Positions 48,384 through 58,811 of a stretch of 62,848 nt of DNA are shown piece by piece (the first letter of the stretch is position 1; every line of letters starts with the position of its first letter). Under the pieces are notes generated by a model, which was not told the DNA's origin, did not search any database, and saw only the letters and a list, made by a program, of their open reading frames with translations. The stretch covers positions 1 to 62,848 of the forward strand of contig NZ_ATZA01000035.1 of the NCBI RefSeq assembly GCF_000427965.1. The letters are read 5' to 3'. A program made the position numbers and the translations under genes. This stretch comes from Olivibacter sitiensis DSM 17696. GTDB lineage: Bacteria; Bacteroidota; Bacteroidia; Sphingobacteriales; Sphingobacteriaceae.

Positions 48384-49463
48384 ATGAATAAATTATCAAT
48401 CTTTTTTGCATTCGTGCTTCCAACGATATTAACTGATAGCGTATTTGCACAGACCCTCGAAAAGAAAGAGTCTATGCTGATCGAAGATCAGGGCAGCTTT
48501 GCCATTGGAGGAACGGTCATTGAAAATCCGGGAAACTATGATCCGGTCAAACGTGCTACTGATGGTCAGACCTATCATGGCGATCATGCCTATCTGTTTT
48601 ATCAGATACCGGCACAGGCCAGACAGCTTCCGCTTGTATTCTGGCATGGGATCGGCCAATTTTCCAAAACCTGGGAAACCACTCCCGATGGACGGGAAGG
48701 TTTCCAGAACATTTTTTTAAGACGGCGCTTTGGCGTTTACCTTCTGGACCAGCCCAGACGTGGAAACGCAGGTCGTGGTACGATAGAAGGTACTGTTACG
48801 CCCACTCCCGATGAACAGGATTGGTTCGGTACATTTCGGGTGGGGATATGGCCGGATTATTTCCCCGGAGTTCAATTCTCCAAAGATCCCGAAACGCTCA
48901 ATCAATATTTCCGTTCCATGACACCTAATATTGGTCCGATCGATATAGGTGTCAATGTAAGCGCTGTTTCGGATCTGTTTTCAAAAATCGGCCCCGCAAT
49001 TCTTGTTACACATTCTCATTCCGGCGGTATGGGATGGCTCACTGCCATCAAAAATCCAAATGTAAAAGGAATAGTATGTTATGAGCCGGGAAGCGGTTTC
49101 GTTTTTCCAGAAGGAGAAGTACCTCCAGCCGTAGAGAGTTCAGCAGGTCCGTTGGAAGCAGTCGGAATCCCAAGGGAAGAATTTTTAAAACTGACAAAGC
49201 TTCCAATCATCATTTACTATGGCGACAATATTCCCAAGAAATTAGATATCAATAATCCCGGGGCGGATGGCTGGCGTGCTAGGCTTGAAATGGCAAGGCT
49301 GTGGCGGGATGCAGTAAATAAACATGGAGGTGATGTGACCGTTGTACATTTACCTGAAATTGGCATTAAAGGGAATACCCATTTCCCGTTTTCTGATCTG
49401 AACAACATTGAAATAGCGGATCTGATGTCGAAATGGTTAAAGGAAAAAGGTCTGGATAGATAA
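48384..49463 (+). CDS. Secreted alpha/beta hydrolase (esterase 713-like), intact copy
   Basis: A 359-residue protein with a Sec leader (ending TDSVFA). It has PLVFWHGIGQFSKTWETTPDG near residue 82, LLDQPRRGNAGR, nucleophile Ser213 in THSHSGGMGW, CYEPGSGFVFPEG, IIYYGDNIP and GIKGNTHFPFSDLNN, which holds the catalytic His. The 'HG...TWETTPDGR' and 'DQ-RGR' pattern recalls esterase 713 of Alcaligenes. It is the undamaged member of a family of three in this window (others at 35092 and 43277). Confidence 0.87.
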   Translation: MNKLSIFFAFVLPTILTDSVFAQTLEKKESMLIEDQGSFAIGGTVIENPGNYDPVKRATDGQTYHGDHAYLFYQIPAQARQLPLVFWHGIGQFSKTWETTPDGREGFQNIFLRRRFGVYLLDQPRRGNAGRGTIEGTVTPTPDEQDWFGTFRVGIWPDYFPGVQFSKDPETLNQYFRSMTPNIGPIDIGVNVSAVSDLFSKIGPAILVTHSHSGGMGWLTAIKNPNVKGIVCYEPGSGFVFPEGEVPPAVESSAGPLEAVGIPREEFLKLTKLPIIIYYGDNIPKKLDINNPGADGWRARLEMARLWRDAVNKHGGDVTVVHLPEIGIKGNTHFPFSDLNNIEIADLMSKWLKEKGLDR

Positions 49464-49572
49464 TATAGAATCCCAATAATAATATTAATGGAGCTGAAGA
49501 AACTCCTACCATGGGGTACGGTATGGTTATAACGCGTACACAATAAATGAGTTAACATAACAAACTAAGAAA

Positions 49573-50325
49573 ATGAGCCAACAAGAGAATATTGCCGGAA
49601 AGGTCGTAGTGATCACGGGCGCAAGTAGCGGACTCGGTGAAGCCTCTGCCCGCCACCTAACGGAGCTGGGCGCAACCGTCGTTTTAGGCGCACGCCGCAA
49701 AGAAAAAATTGATAAGCTGGCGGAGGAAATCAATAACAACGGAGGAAAGGCACTAGCTGTAGAAACAGATGTAACTGATGTTAACCAAGTAAAAAATCTG
49801 GTAGATACCGCAGTAAATGAATACGGAAAGATCGATGTAATTCTTAACAATGCGGGACTGATGCCACTATCGCCCCTGGAATACCTGAAAATCGGCGATT
49901 GGAACCAGGCTATTGATGTAAATATCAAAGGTGTATTATATGGCATTGCAGCCGCATTACCCTATATGAAAGAGCAGAAATCAGGTCAGATCATCAGTGT
50001 TTCATCAGTAGCCGGACATACCATCAGTCCCGGTGGTGCAGTTTATTCCGCCACCAAATATGCGGTAAGGGTAATTTCCGAAGCCTTAAGACAGGAAGTA
50101 AAACCGTATAATATCCGTACTGCGGTAATCTCTCCCGGAGCCGTCGCTACCGAACTGCCGAACAGCGTAACCGCTCCCGATGTAGCAGAAGGCATTCACC
50201 AATATTATGCGCAAAACGCGATCCCTGCCAGTTCATTTGCAAGAGCGCTTGCTTTTATCATCAGCCAACCGGAAGATGTGGATGTGAATGAAATCCTATT
50301 CCGTCCAACTGTACAGCAATTGTAA
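49573..50325 (+). CDS. Classical SDR oxidoreductase
   Basis: A 250-residue SDR with [15 protein letters not shown] (cofactor loop), [12 protein letters not shown] near residue 93, [24 protein letters not shown] with the Ser-Tyr-Lys triad around 138-155, and a C-terminus [14 protein letters not shown] typical of YdfG-like SDRs that reduce small carbonyls or hydroxy acids. Last gene of the site D operon, followed by a terminator. Confidence 0.93.
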   Translation: MSQQENIAGKVVVITGASSGLGEASARHLTELGATVVLGARRKEKIDKLAEEINNNGGKALAVETDVTDVNQVKNLVDTAVNEYGKIDVILNNAGLMPLSPLEYLKIGDWNQAIDVNIKGVLYGIAAALPYMKEQKSGQIISVSSVAGHTISPGGAVYSATKYAVRVISEALRQEVKPYNIRTAVISPGAVATELPNSVTAPDVAEGIHQYYAQNAIPASSFARALAFIISQPEDVDVNEILFRPTVQQL

Positions 50326-50364
50326 TTCAAGATGGGAGGAGATCATTAGGAAACTACATTTAAG

Positions 50365-50399
50365 ACGGTTGTCAGTATAATTGCTGACAACCGTTTTTG
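50365..50399 (+). terminator. Terminator of the site D operon
   Basis: ACGGTTGTCAG (50365-50375) pairs with CTGACAACCGT (50384-50394), followed by TTTTT. It ends the 6.5-kb operon that starts at site D. Confidence 0.88.
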
Positions 50400-50463
50400 T
50401 ATTGGTCTGCACACAAAACGAGAACAGATAATATAACCTGCCTCTCTCAATAGTTATACGGCC

Positions 50464-50988
50464 TTAAAGCTCTTTTTCATTTATAACGATCATTTCGTTA
50501 TTGTCGATGATAAGCTCTTTATATTTGTTTCCTTGATGCAGATGTAAAATATAGGTTTTAGACTCACTATCGGAAAAAACAATTTCCTCCGTGCAGGATA
50601 TCGCATAGAGTCTGAATTTGGCACGCACTAACTTAGAGAGAGCCTCGGGCAATACTTCACCATTAAAGCTTCGTAATGTATAGTTCCATTCGCCATCCAG
50701 TTTATAATATACAAAATGGGGAGTTTCATCCTTTGTGAACTTAACAACGATCCCTTCGTTTGCAACTTGCCAAAACGGCCTGTCTATATTGTTGAAATTC
50801 GAATCAAAATGACTTGATAGCTTTAACATTATACGGAGGTCCAGGTTTTTAGCGGCGTCTTGCAAAGTACCGGATGATGAAACTGGTCCAGCCTTTTTCC
50901 GTCTAACGGAACGCTTTATCAAACGCATAATCAACGTGCCGAAAATCAGTATGGCAAGTGTTAACAGTGAAATCCATAAAAAGTTCAT
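50464..50988 (-). CDS. Membrane-anchored protein with PepSY-like domain
   Basis: A 174-residue protein with one N-terminal transmembrane helix (about residues 4-22), a short basic linker, then a domain with FWQVANEGIVVKFTKD near residue 76, a YYKLDGEWNYTLRSF strand pair near 94 and a second half that repeats the pattern (YAISCTEEIVF, TYILHLHQG). This resembles the PepSY-like/BLIP-fold domains common in Bacteroidota, by eye only. It stands alone on the minus strand. Function unknown. Confidence 0.6.
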   Translation of the reverse strand: MNFLWISLLTLAILIFGTLIMRLIKRSVRRKKAGPVSSSGTLQDAAKNLDLRIMLKLSSHFDSNFNNIDRPFWQVANEGIVVKFTKDETPHFVYYKLDGEWNYTLRSFNGEVLPEALSKLVRAKFRLYAISCTEEIVFSDSESKTYILHLHQGNKYKELIIDNNEMIVINEKEL

Positions 50989-51103
50989 CCGGTCATAAGT
51001 TTTGTTGAATTTGTTTTATTCGCTGCCTGAGAAACCGCATTCCTCAACAGACTTCTGCCTACCACCTGGTTCCACATCTCGGGTACAATCCAGTTCTTTC
51101 TAC

Positions 51104-52222
<1,119 letters not shown>

Positions 52223-52281
52223 TCATAATTTTAGTTAAAAGCTGTTCTTTTTCGTGCGTTGGTATTCATAGGCTCATCCTG

Positions 52282-53532
52282 TTATCGAAGGGTAGCTGTC
52301 TTTCTCCTGAAAGGTTGCGCCTTCAGGTAAGTCGCCGAACGCCAGAACCATTCAAGCGGACCGTACAGAAAGTATCTCAACCAATACCTGCTGTATATGA
52401 GCTGTAATATATAGACCGCTATTCCCAGTGCAAAGACTTCGGTGGGACCCCAGTTTCCAAAAACCGGCCCGAATGCCCACATGGAAAACAAGAGGCCGCC
52501 GATAACACTCTGCACTTCATAATTGGTCAGTCCCATACGTCCGTACGGTGACATGACATCTAGGTACCTGCCGAAGTGTCCGGTGTGGTAAAGTAGGATG
52601 AATCCCGTGACCAGGGCCATGGAAAATACGACTGTGTTAATATCATTTAAGGTCATCACGATCAATGATGAGATTGGCAATTCTCCGCCTCTGGGCGTCA
52701 TCATTGCACGTATATCCGGCGGCGGAAATAATCCGATGACACTGTTTATCAGTATGACGGCTATGACAGACCCTCCAAAAAGGATCAGATTTTTTCCTTT
52801 CGGAATCTGTATCTCTTCGAAATAACGCGTGCGGCCGACAACAAGTCCTAGGATAAACAGTGCGAGCGTAATATACCCACGGCTGAACAGGCCAAACTGG
52901 TAGTTCAGCTTTCCCTGCAATCCCCTGGTAAAATTGTGCTTCACCGAATTTGCAAATGAAGGTTTTTCCATCTGACGCGGCGGTCCGGATGGCCGACGGT
53001 CACTGTTCCGGATATTTTCAGGCTGTTCGGTTCTGGTCATCCTATCATAGCTGATTTTCAGGATGCGGGGCGTACCCAATAGCAGAAGGGAAACCAGGAT
53101 CATCAATATCCAGCTTCTGACCTTGTAAAGTAAAACCATTATAATCCCGAACACGGCATAGAGCGAGATTATTTCACCGCTGTAGAAACAGTTGCCTACC
53201 AGTCCGATCACAAACAGGATGACCATTCTCCATATAAAACGTAAACGGAAATCGATTCCTTTACGGGAGGCCCTGTCCATCTGGATAAAAAAGCTCAAAC
53301 CGAACAGAAAGGCAAAAATATTGATGAACCTGCCCGATATCACGTTCTGTCCGATCCAACGTATAGCCTCGTCCCATGCCGGGTATAGTGGCTCCCGTGG
53401 TTCCGAAAACGAGAAAATACTGTAATGTTGTAGCATATGCATAAGTATAACGCCAAGCAATGCGAATCCCCTTAATGCATCCAATACCGTAATCCGGTTT
53501 AATGGGGTTGATAAGGTTTTGTCCTGTTCCAT
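52282..53532 (-). CDS. DUF418-family membrane protein
   Basis: A 416-residue polytopic protein (about eight to ten helices). The N-terminus RITVLDALRGFALLGVILMHML is the RGFALLGI-type DUF418/YeiB signature, and the C-terminus (GRMGLTNYEVQSVIGGLLF, then EWFWRSATY) carries the DUF418 pattern. The family is related to acyltransferase-3 and heparan-acetyltransferase-like proteins; its role is unproven. Confidence 0.88.
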   Translation of the reverse strand: MEQDKTLSTPLNRITVLDALRGFALLGVILMHMLQHYSIFSFSEPREPLYPAWDEAIRWIGQNVISGRFINIFAFLFGLSFFIQMDRASRKGIDFRLRFIWRMVILFVIGLVGNCFYSGEIISLYAVFGIIMVLLYKVRSWILMILVSLLLLGTPRILKISYDRMTRTEQPENIRNSDRRPSGPPRQMEKPSFANSVKHNFTRGLQGKLNYQFGLFSRGYITLALFILGLVVGRTRYFEEIQIPKGKNLILFGGSVIAVILINSVIGLFPPPDIRAMMTPRGGELPISSLIVMTLNDINTVVFSMALVTGFILLYHTGHFGRYLDVMSPYGRMGLTNYEVQSVIGGLLFSMWAFGPVFGNWGPTEVFALGIAVYILQLIYSRYWLRYFLYGPLEWFWRSATYLKAQPFRRKTATLR

Positions 53533-53727
53533 TTTTTTACTTTAATTAAGCCTGTATAGGAAAAGTGAATTGGGGCTGTTCCTTTTGCTCCGGTAGTATT
53601 CTTGTATATATTGTATAATTTTCATCGTATTTCTATCTGATTGTCCCTTGACTTTTGGCATCGGCCCAACCTAAATGATGATCCTCCCGGAAGTGGATAC
53701 CAAATCCAGAGGCAAAAGCTAAGCTTA

Positions 53728-53937
53728 TCACAGGCCATGTCTGGATATATGATTCATAATGCTCTTTAAAATCCTTTTTTCTATCACGCTGACTTCTTTA
53801 TCGAAAAGCTGCGCGTTGCTTCCAGTATCCAGTTTCCGATACCAATCCAATAATTTTCTTTTCTCAGAAATAGTGAGTTCCGTGTTCCCGGATCTTGTGA
53901 TAATCGGCGCTATTTCTTCTGGTATTTTCATGGTCAA
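53728..53937 (-). pseudogene. FecR-like anti-sigma factor, N-terminal fragment
   Basis: A 69-codon frame: IPEEIAPIITRSGNTELTIS then EKRKLLDWYRKLD, the N-terminal DUF4880-like part of Bacteroidota FecR proteins ('LLxWYxxxD'). The membrane helix and FecR domain are missing, so it is a fragment. Immediately downstream another frame reads LAFASGFGIHFREDHHLGWAD to a stop near 53628; I cannot assign it. FecR genes normally precede SusC/SusD pairs, and one lies 1.6 kb away in the opposite orientation. Confidence 0.5.
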
Positions 53938-53984
53938 TTTATTCTACGGTCCGAGACTATTTGTTAATATGTTAATATGACCCC

Positions 53985-54231
53985 TTACTTCTGTTTTTCT
54001 ATATCGATGACGTAACGAAATTTCGCTTTTCCATCCGCGATTTTCTTGCCGCGACCGATAACGGTTGCTACGTCTGTGTCGGTGATTTCCACTTCGGGAT
54101 GAATGTTGTTTGCTGCCGAATAATCCTGCGTTTCCCTGAAGCGACCAATCCGTGAGCCGGATACCTTTCGGTTTAACGCAAAAGTCCAGAATGGGCATTT
54201 TCACGCCATCGTTCAATTCTACTTTTTGCAT
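53985..54231 (-). pseudogene. Chimeric scar: AKR N-terminus joined to zinc alcohol dehydrogenase C-terminus
   Basis: It starts MQKVELNDGVKMPIL, matching the AKR at 31969. After about 17 codons a different frame reads SGSRIGRFRETQDYSAANNI and then ADGKAKFRYVIDIEKQK with TAA at 53985. This second part matches the C-terminus of YahK-like alcohol dehydrogenases ('GSxIGxxxETQ...FRYVID'). Both genes lost their interiors. It is preceded by operator site G, so it once headed another operon of the regulon. Confidence 0.75.
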
Positions 54232-54326
54232 ATTGCTACTTTTATGATGCTTAACCTTTAAAGAACCCTATATCGTCGACTATTCGCTGTCTCACATGTA
54301 AAGGTCTTGACTTTTATGGATCGAAA

Positions 54327-54363
54327 TGTATACCGATTACTGATTATACTACCAATATTACTG
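54327..54363 (-). promoter_or_regulatory. Regulon operator, site G (minus strand, promoter decayed)
   Basis: On the minus strand CAGTAATATTGGTAG starts at 54363, a second CAGTAAT starts 21 bp further on at 54342, and TATAC ends at 54328. The expected TTTG after 26 bp is TTAC, so the promoter has probably decayed. It faces the AKR/ADH scar at 54231. Confidence 0.75.
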
Positions 54364-54884
54364 AATGGTCGCGCGGTATGGCAGTAGTTTATACCGATCG
54401 AAAGATTATCCCTCGGAGCTTTCAAGCCCAAGGAAATTGGACAGAACATTGCTTACCGATTGTCTGATTTTCGATACTAAATAAGATTCTGTGACCCAAA
54501 TTGTTAGAATCAGGTCATTTATAACCGAGCTAATCCCCTAAGTACCGTTTCGTTCATAGCAAGTAATCAAACCGACCCAGCATACGGTTGAGGCATTTGC
54601 GTAACTTTGTTTGATATGTAAATTGGTTAGTGGAAACCTATGATAGCATGACCGAAACAAGAGACAATAAAAGTACCTTTAATATATTATTGTTTACATT
54701 GGCTAATTAACGATAAAATAGGAATAATGTGTTCGACTGTGATCCTGCTCTCTCCAGTGAGCGGGATTTATGTTGATGTTACTACTTCAGCATGTCTTTC
54801 AATGCATGTATTGACTTTAAATCTTCATAAAAGTTCGACATTTCGCGTGTTCCCCCTACTTATAGACATACTTTTCTAAAAGTG

Positions 54885-54924
54885 ACACAAATGGAGTGCT
54901 TACGGCGCTCCATTTGTGTTTTTA
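54885..54924 (+). terminator. Strong orphan terminator
   Basis: ACACAAATGGAG (54885-54896) pairs exactly with CTCCATTTGTGT (54908-54919), extended by inner GC pairs, with a TTTTT tail on the + strand. There is no intact + strand gene upstream for 4.5 kb, so it is probably left over from a lost gene or tRNA. Confidence 0.8.
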
Positions 54925-55053
54925 CAGAACCCTTACATCTTCAGAGATAAAGGGCGGCATACAGTCCCGTTTCCTTTTAAATTGCGGTGAGGATTATTTT
55001 GGATGTATGTGTTTGTATGTCAGTGTGTTTTTATTGTTTCTTAAGTTTTAATA

Positions 55054-55101
55054 TAGTTGTCCGCATCTTACATCGACTAGTTGTCCGCATCTTAAATCGA
55101 C
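55054..55101. repeat. Tandem 24-bp direct repeat
   Basis: TAGTTGTCCGCATCTTACAT-CGAC (55054-55077) is followed without a gap by the same 24-mer with one change (ACAT to AAAT, 55078-55101). The period equals that of the IS21 terminal repeats at 6962-7066 although the sequence differs, so it may be the remaining end of another IS21-type element. A regulatory site is the alternative. Confidence 0.7.
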
Positions 55102-55570
55102 CTAAAAATTTTCTTACATTTTAAAACTATATGTCATCTTGTTTGTAGTACAAACTAGAATAGTTGTGTAACCAAGACAATTAAATCCTAATTGATGATG
55201 AAAAGACTAAAACTCAAAGCAAAGCCATGTAGCTAGCATAGATTATATGCCTAGGATATTAGAAGGCAAGTAATTCCATTCATCTATTAACATCTCTTAA
55301 CAAGGAATAGCCTTCTTTATTTCAACTGGTAATGCTAAGTATAATCTAATTGGTAGTATTCTGAATATCAGAATTTTGCCGTACGTTCCTGTCTAGATGA
55401 GTTGCTCCGTTAGATAGCTATAGCCTGCATCGGACTTTAAGATAAAACCGTTTACCCGATTGTTAAAACCTTTATGAAGGTCAGACATCCCCCTAAAGTG
55501 AAGATTTGATTAACCGTCAATTAAACAAGTATTTAGTAAAAGTCAGCAATTACCAAAAACCAATTAAATT

Positions 55571-58500
55571 ATGATGTATATGTTTAACCAGCAAATCAGG
55601 CGATGTGGTCGTATGACCATTGCTGCGGTCCTTTTCTCCGTAATGGGGTGTTTTGGATTCAGCCTTACATGTCAGTTGCTTTATGCCGCGACACCAAATG
55701 TATTGTTTGTACAGCAACAATTAAATCTAAGTGGCAGGGTATCGGATCAATCAGGAACCCAGGGCCTGGCGGGCGTGAGCGTTCGCGTTAAGGGAACCCA
55801 GACAGGTACTACCACCGATGCCGACGGAAAATTTCAGTTGAACAATGTCCCTCCAAATGCCGTTTTGGTATTTTCTACCATTGGATATCAAACGGTAGAA
55901 GAAAATGTCAACAATCGCGAGGTAATCGGTGTGTCTATGTTTGAAGATGTAGCCAGCCTGTCCGAGGTAGTCATAGTGGGATATGGTACACAGAAAAAAG
56001 AAACCATTACGGGTTCAGTTACTACGGTGCCGACCAAAGAGTTGACAAAAACTCCTGCGGTGAACCTATCGAATGCCATCGCGGGAAGAACTCCGGGCGT
56101 CATTGCTACGCAGTCCAGTGGAGAGCCGGGCGCCGACGGAGCCACTATACGTATTCGAGGGACCAACACGCTAGGCAATAGTGATCCGCTAATAGTAGTG
56201 GATGGTATTCCTGCCAGGGAAGGGGGCTTGGAACGAATAAATCCAGCGGATATAGAAAGCATGTCTGTCTTGAAAGATGCGGCTGCCGCCATTTATGGAG
56301 CAAGGGCGGCCAATGGCGTTATTCTCATTACGACCAAACGAGGTGCGCAAGGCAAGCCGACCATTACCTACAACTTCAATCAAGGCTTTAGCGGTATCGC
56401 CCTAACTCCCGAATTGGCCGATGCCGGTCAGTATGCCGAGATGAGGAACGATCTAGAAGTCTATAAACTCCCGGTTGCAGAATGGCAGGCCGCAACTGGA
56501 GCCTTTCGAACTACGGGAGCATACCTCAGGCCCAATGGTACAACGGTGAATGCGCCTTTTGATCCGGAAGACATACGCATGTTCGGAGACGGTTCCGATC
56601 CCTGGGGTCATCCGAATACCGATTGGTTTGGTGCAACTATGCGGAATTTTGCTCCGCAATCGCGCCATAATCTCCAGATTACAGGAGGCTCGGAAAACTT
56701 CAAGTTTCTAACCTCTTTGGGCTATCAAAATCAAGATGCAGCCTATAAAAATTCAGCTACCAATTATAAGCAATATGACCTGCGGGTCAATCTCGATGCC
56801 AATATAAGTCAATACATCAAGACACAAATAGGAGTCTTAGGTAGGCAGGAGGACAGAAACTATCCCACAAAATCGGCTGGAACGATATTCCGTATGTTGA
56901 TGCGAGGCAATCCCACCCAACCTGCCTACTGGCCCAATGGAATGCCTGGGCCAGATATCGAGAACGGAGAAAATCCAGTGGTAATTACTACTGATCAGAC
57001 TGGTTATGACCGAAATAAACGGTACTACTTTCAATCGAACGGACAAATTGAAATTTCGCAACCTTGGATTGAAGGACTTAAATTTGTCGGTACAGCTGCC
57101 GTAGATAAATTCATTCGCCAGGATAAACGATGGGAAACACCTTGGTACCTCTATACATGGCAAGGAGCGTATGAAGACGATGGTGTAACGCCATTGTTGG
57201 TGAGAGGTAGAAGGGGACCCGCAGATCCAAGATTAAATCAAGGAAACGAAGATCAATTAAATGTCCTCTTGGGAGGTATCCTAAATTTTGAAAGATCCTT
57301 TAATGATCACAATGTAACGGTCATGGCTGGCATCAACCGGGAAACAATCAGAAATGATCAGTTCGGGGCTTATCGCCGTTACTTTATCTCATCTTTGATT
57401 GACCAGATGGATGCGGGCGGAGACTATGAGAAAGACAACTGGGGAGGAGCTTGGGAGCGTGCACGTCTTAATTACTTTGGACGCGCAGGATACAATTATA
57501 AGGGCAAGTATATCGGAGAGCTATTATGGCGTTACGATGGCTCCTATATGTTCCCCGAAAATAGTCGATATGGTTTTTTTCCGGGTGTCAGCGCTGGATG
57601 GCTGATATCGGAAGAGGGTTTTTGGAAAGACAATATCAAAGCTGTTAATTACCTAAAGCTCCGGGCCTCATGGGGGCAGCTGGGGAATGATAATATCTAT
57701 TATGACGGTGAACTTCAGGAATACCAGTATTATTCGACATACGCCTTTAGTTCATATATCGTCAACAACAATATGGCGAAGACGCTCTTTGAATCACGCG
57801 TTCCCAATAATGCCATTACTTGGGAAGTTGCAAACAATTACAATATCGGTCTTGATGCGCAATTGTTTGGCGGAAAGCTTGATGTCACATTGGAAGGCTT
57901 CATAAACAAGCGCTCCAATATTTTGTGGCGACGAAATGCCTCCATACCCACCAGTACGGGTATGACGCTTCCGGCAGAAAATTTAGGCATCGTTCATAAC
58001 AGGGGTGGCGAGTTCAATATAAACTACCACGGCAACATGGGCGAGTTCAATTATTCGATTAACCTCAACGGGGGATATGCCAAAAATAAGATCATATTTT
58101 GGGATGAAGCACCAGGGGCTCCAGAATGGCAGCGTACTACTGGAAGGGTAACTGATGCCGGTTTATACTATGTATATGACGGGGTGTTCCGGGATGAACA
58201 GGATATTGCAAATAACAACTTGGATTATAGTGCCGTCACTAATACCCTACGCCCAGGCGACATGAAATTTGTTGATTATAATGGAGATGGTAGAATCACA
58301 CCAGAAGATCAGGTGCGGAGAGATAAAAATACCAATCCGGTTTTTCAGGGAGGTATGAACTTTAATCTATCTTATAAGAATTTCGACTTGAGTATTTTAT
58401 TTCAGGGCGCAACAGGAGGCGAACTTTTCTTAAGTACTGCCGAATCGGGAGCCATTGGCAACTATCTGCTTCAGTTCTACGAAAATAGGTGGACAGTGGA

Positions 58501-58801
58501 TAATCCAAGTAGTGAACATCCAAGAATTGCCGATAGAAGTGATCAGTATTTCTCGAACGGAAACACGTATTGGCTTCAGAAAACCGATTACTTAAGGCTC
58601 AAGAACTTGGAATTCGGATATACCTTGCCTGCGGGCATTGGACAAAAAATAGGTATTAGCAACTTGAGGTTTTACGTCAATGGATTTAACCTCCTAACCT
58701 TTTCGGGCATGAAAGCTTACGATCCAGAAGCAGTGAACCAGTTGGGTCAATATTACCCGCCATCACGAATATTAAATACGGGTGTTTCTGTAACCTTTTA
58801 A
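55571..58801 (+). CDS. SusC/RagA-family TonB-linked outer-membrane transporter
   Basis: A 1076-residue protein with signal peptide, a carboxypeptidase-like extension (LNLSGRVSDQSGTQGLAGVSV near residue 50, ending GYQTVEEN), a plug (VVIVGYGTQKKETITGSV, AGRTPGVIATQ, IRIRGTNTL, PLIVVDGIP, AAIYGARAANGVILITTKRG) and a large barrel ending in the aromatic TGVSVTF. With the SusD partner it imports oligomeric nutrients, usually glycans or peptides. No glycosidase or sigma/anti-sigma pair is nearby, so the substrate is unknown. Starts at codons 1, 2 or 4 are possible. Confidence 0.96.
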   Translation: MMYMFNQQIRRCGRMTIAAVLFSVMGCFGFSLTCQLLYAATPNVLFVQQQLNLSGRVSDQSGTQGLAGVSVRVKGTQTGTTTDADGKFQLNNVPPNAVLVFSTIGYQTVEENVNNREVIGVSMFEDVASLSEVVIVGYGTQKKETITGSVTTVPTKELTKTPAVNLSNAIAGRTPGVIATQSSGEPGADGATIRIRGTNTLGNSDPLIVVDGIPAREGGLERINPADIESMSVLKDAAAAIYGARAANGVILITTKRGAQGKPTITYNFNQGFSGIALTPELADAGQYAEMRNDLEVYKLPVAEWQAATGAFRTTGAYLRPNGTTVNAPFDPEDIRMFGDGSDPWGHPNTDWFGATMRNFAPQSRHNLQITGGSENFKFLTSLGYQNQDAAYKNSATNYKQYDLRVNLDANISQYIKTQIGVLGRQEDRNYPTKSAGTIFRMLMRGNPTQPAYWPNGMPGPDIENGENPVVITTDQTGYDRNKRYYFQSNGQIEISQPWIEGLKFVGTAAVDKFIRQDKRWETPWYLYTWQGAYEDDGVTPLLVRGRRGPADPRLNQGNEDQLNVLLGGILNFERSFNDHNVTVMAGINRETIRNDQFGAYRRYFISSLIDQMDAGGDYEKDNWGGAWERARLNYFGRAGYNYKGKYIGELLWRYDGSYMFPENSRYGFFPGVSAGWLISEEGFWKDNIKAVNYLKLRASWGQLGNDNIYYDGELQEYQYYSTYAFSSYIVNNNMAKTLFESRVPNNAITWEVANNYNIGLDAQLFGGKLDVTLEGFINKRSNILWRRNASIPTSTGMTLPAENLGIVHNRGGEFNINYHGNMGEFNYSINLNGGYAKNKIIFWDEAPGAPEWQRTTGRVTDAGLYYVYDGVFRDEQDIANNNLDYSAVTNTLRPGDMKFVDYNGDGRITPEDQVRRDKNTNPVFQGGMNFNLSYKNFDLSILFQGATGGELFLSTAESGAIGNYLLQFYENRWTVDNPSSEHPRIADRSDQYFSNGNTYWLQKTDYLRLKNLEFGYTLPAGIGQKIGISNLRFYVNGFNLLTFSGMKAYDPEAVNQLGQYYPPSRILNTGVSVTF

Positions 58802-58811
58802 ATTGATTACC

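Larger units (their letters stand above)
54364..55570. other. Gene-poor junction region before the SusC gene
   Basis: No frame of useful length is seen. A perfect -7-like TAACTTTG lies at 54602-54609, followed by a 20-codon frame at 54648-54710 (MTETRDNKSTFN then LLFTLAN) that I cannot support as a gene. TTCGACTGTGATCCTGCTC near 54732 shares GATCCTGCTC with the tRNA-Met 3' end. A strong terminator (54885) and a tandem repeat (55054) are listed separately. The last 470 bp before SusC probably contain its promoter and leader, but I cannot place the elements. Confidence 0.5.

Noticed and set aside
54541-54609. AGTACC and AGTAAT starts 21 bp apart ahead of a perfect TAACTTTG
   Set aside because: The distance from the second half-site to TTTG is about 45 bp instead of 40-41, and neither ATTGGTAG nor TATAC is present; probably chance.
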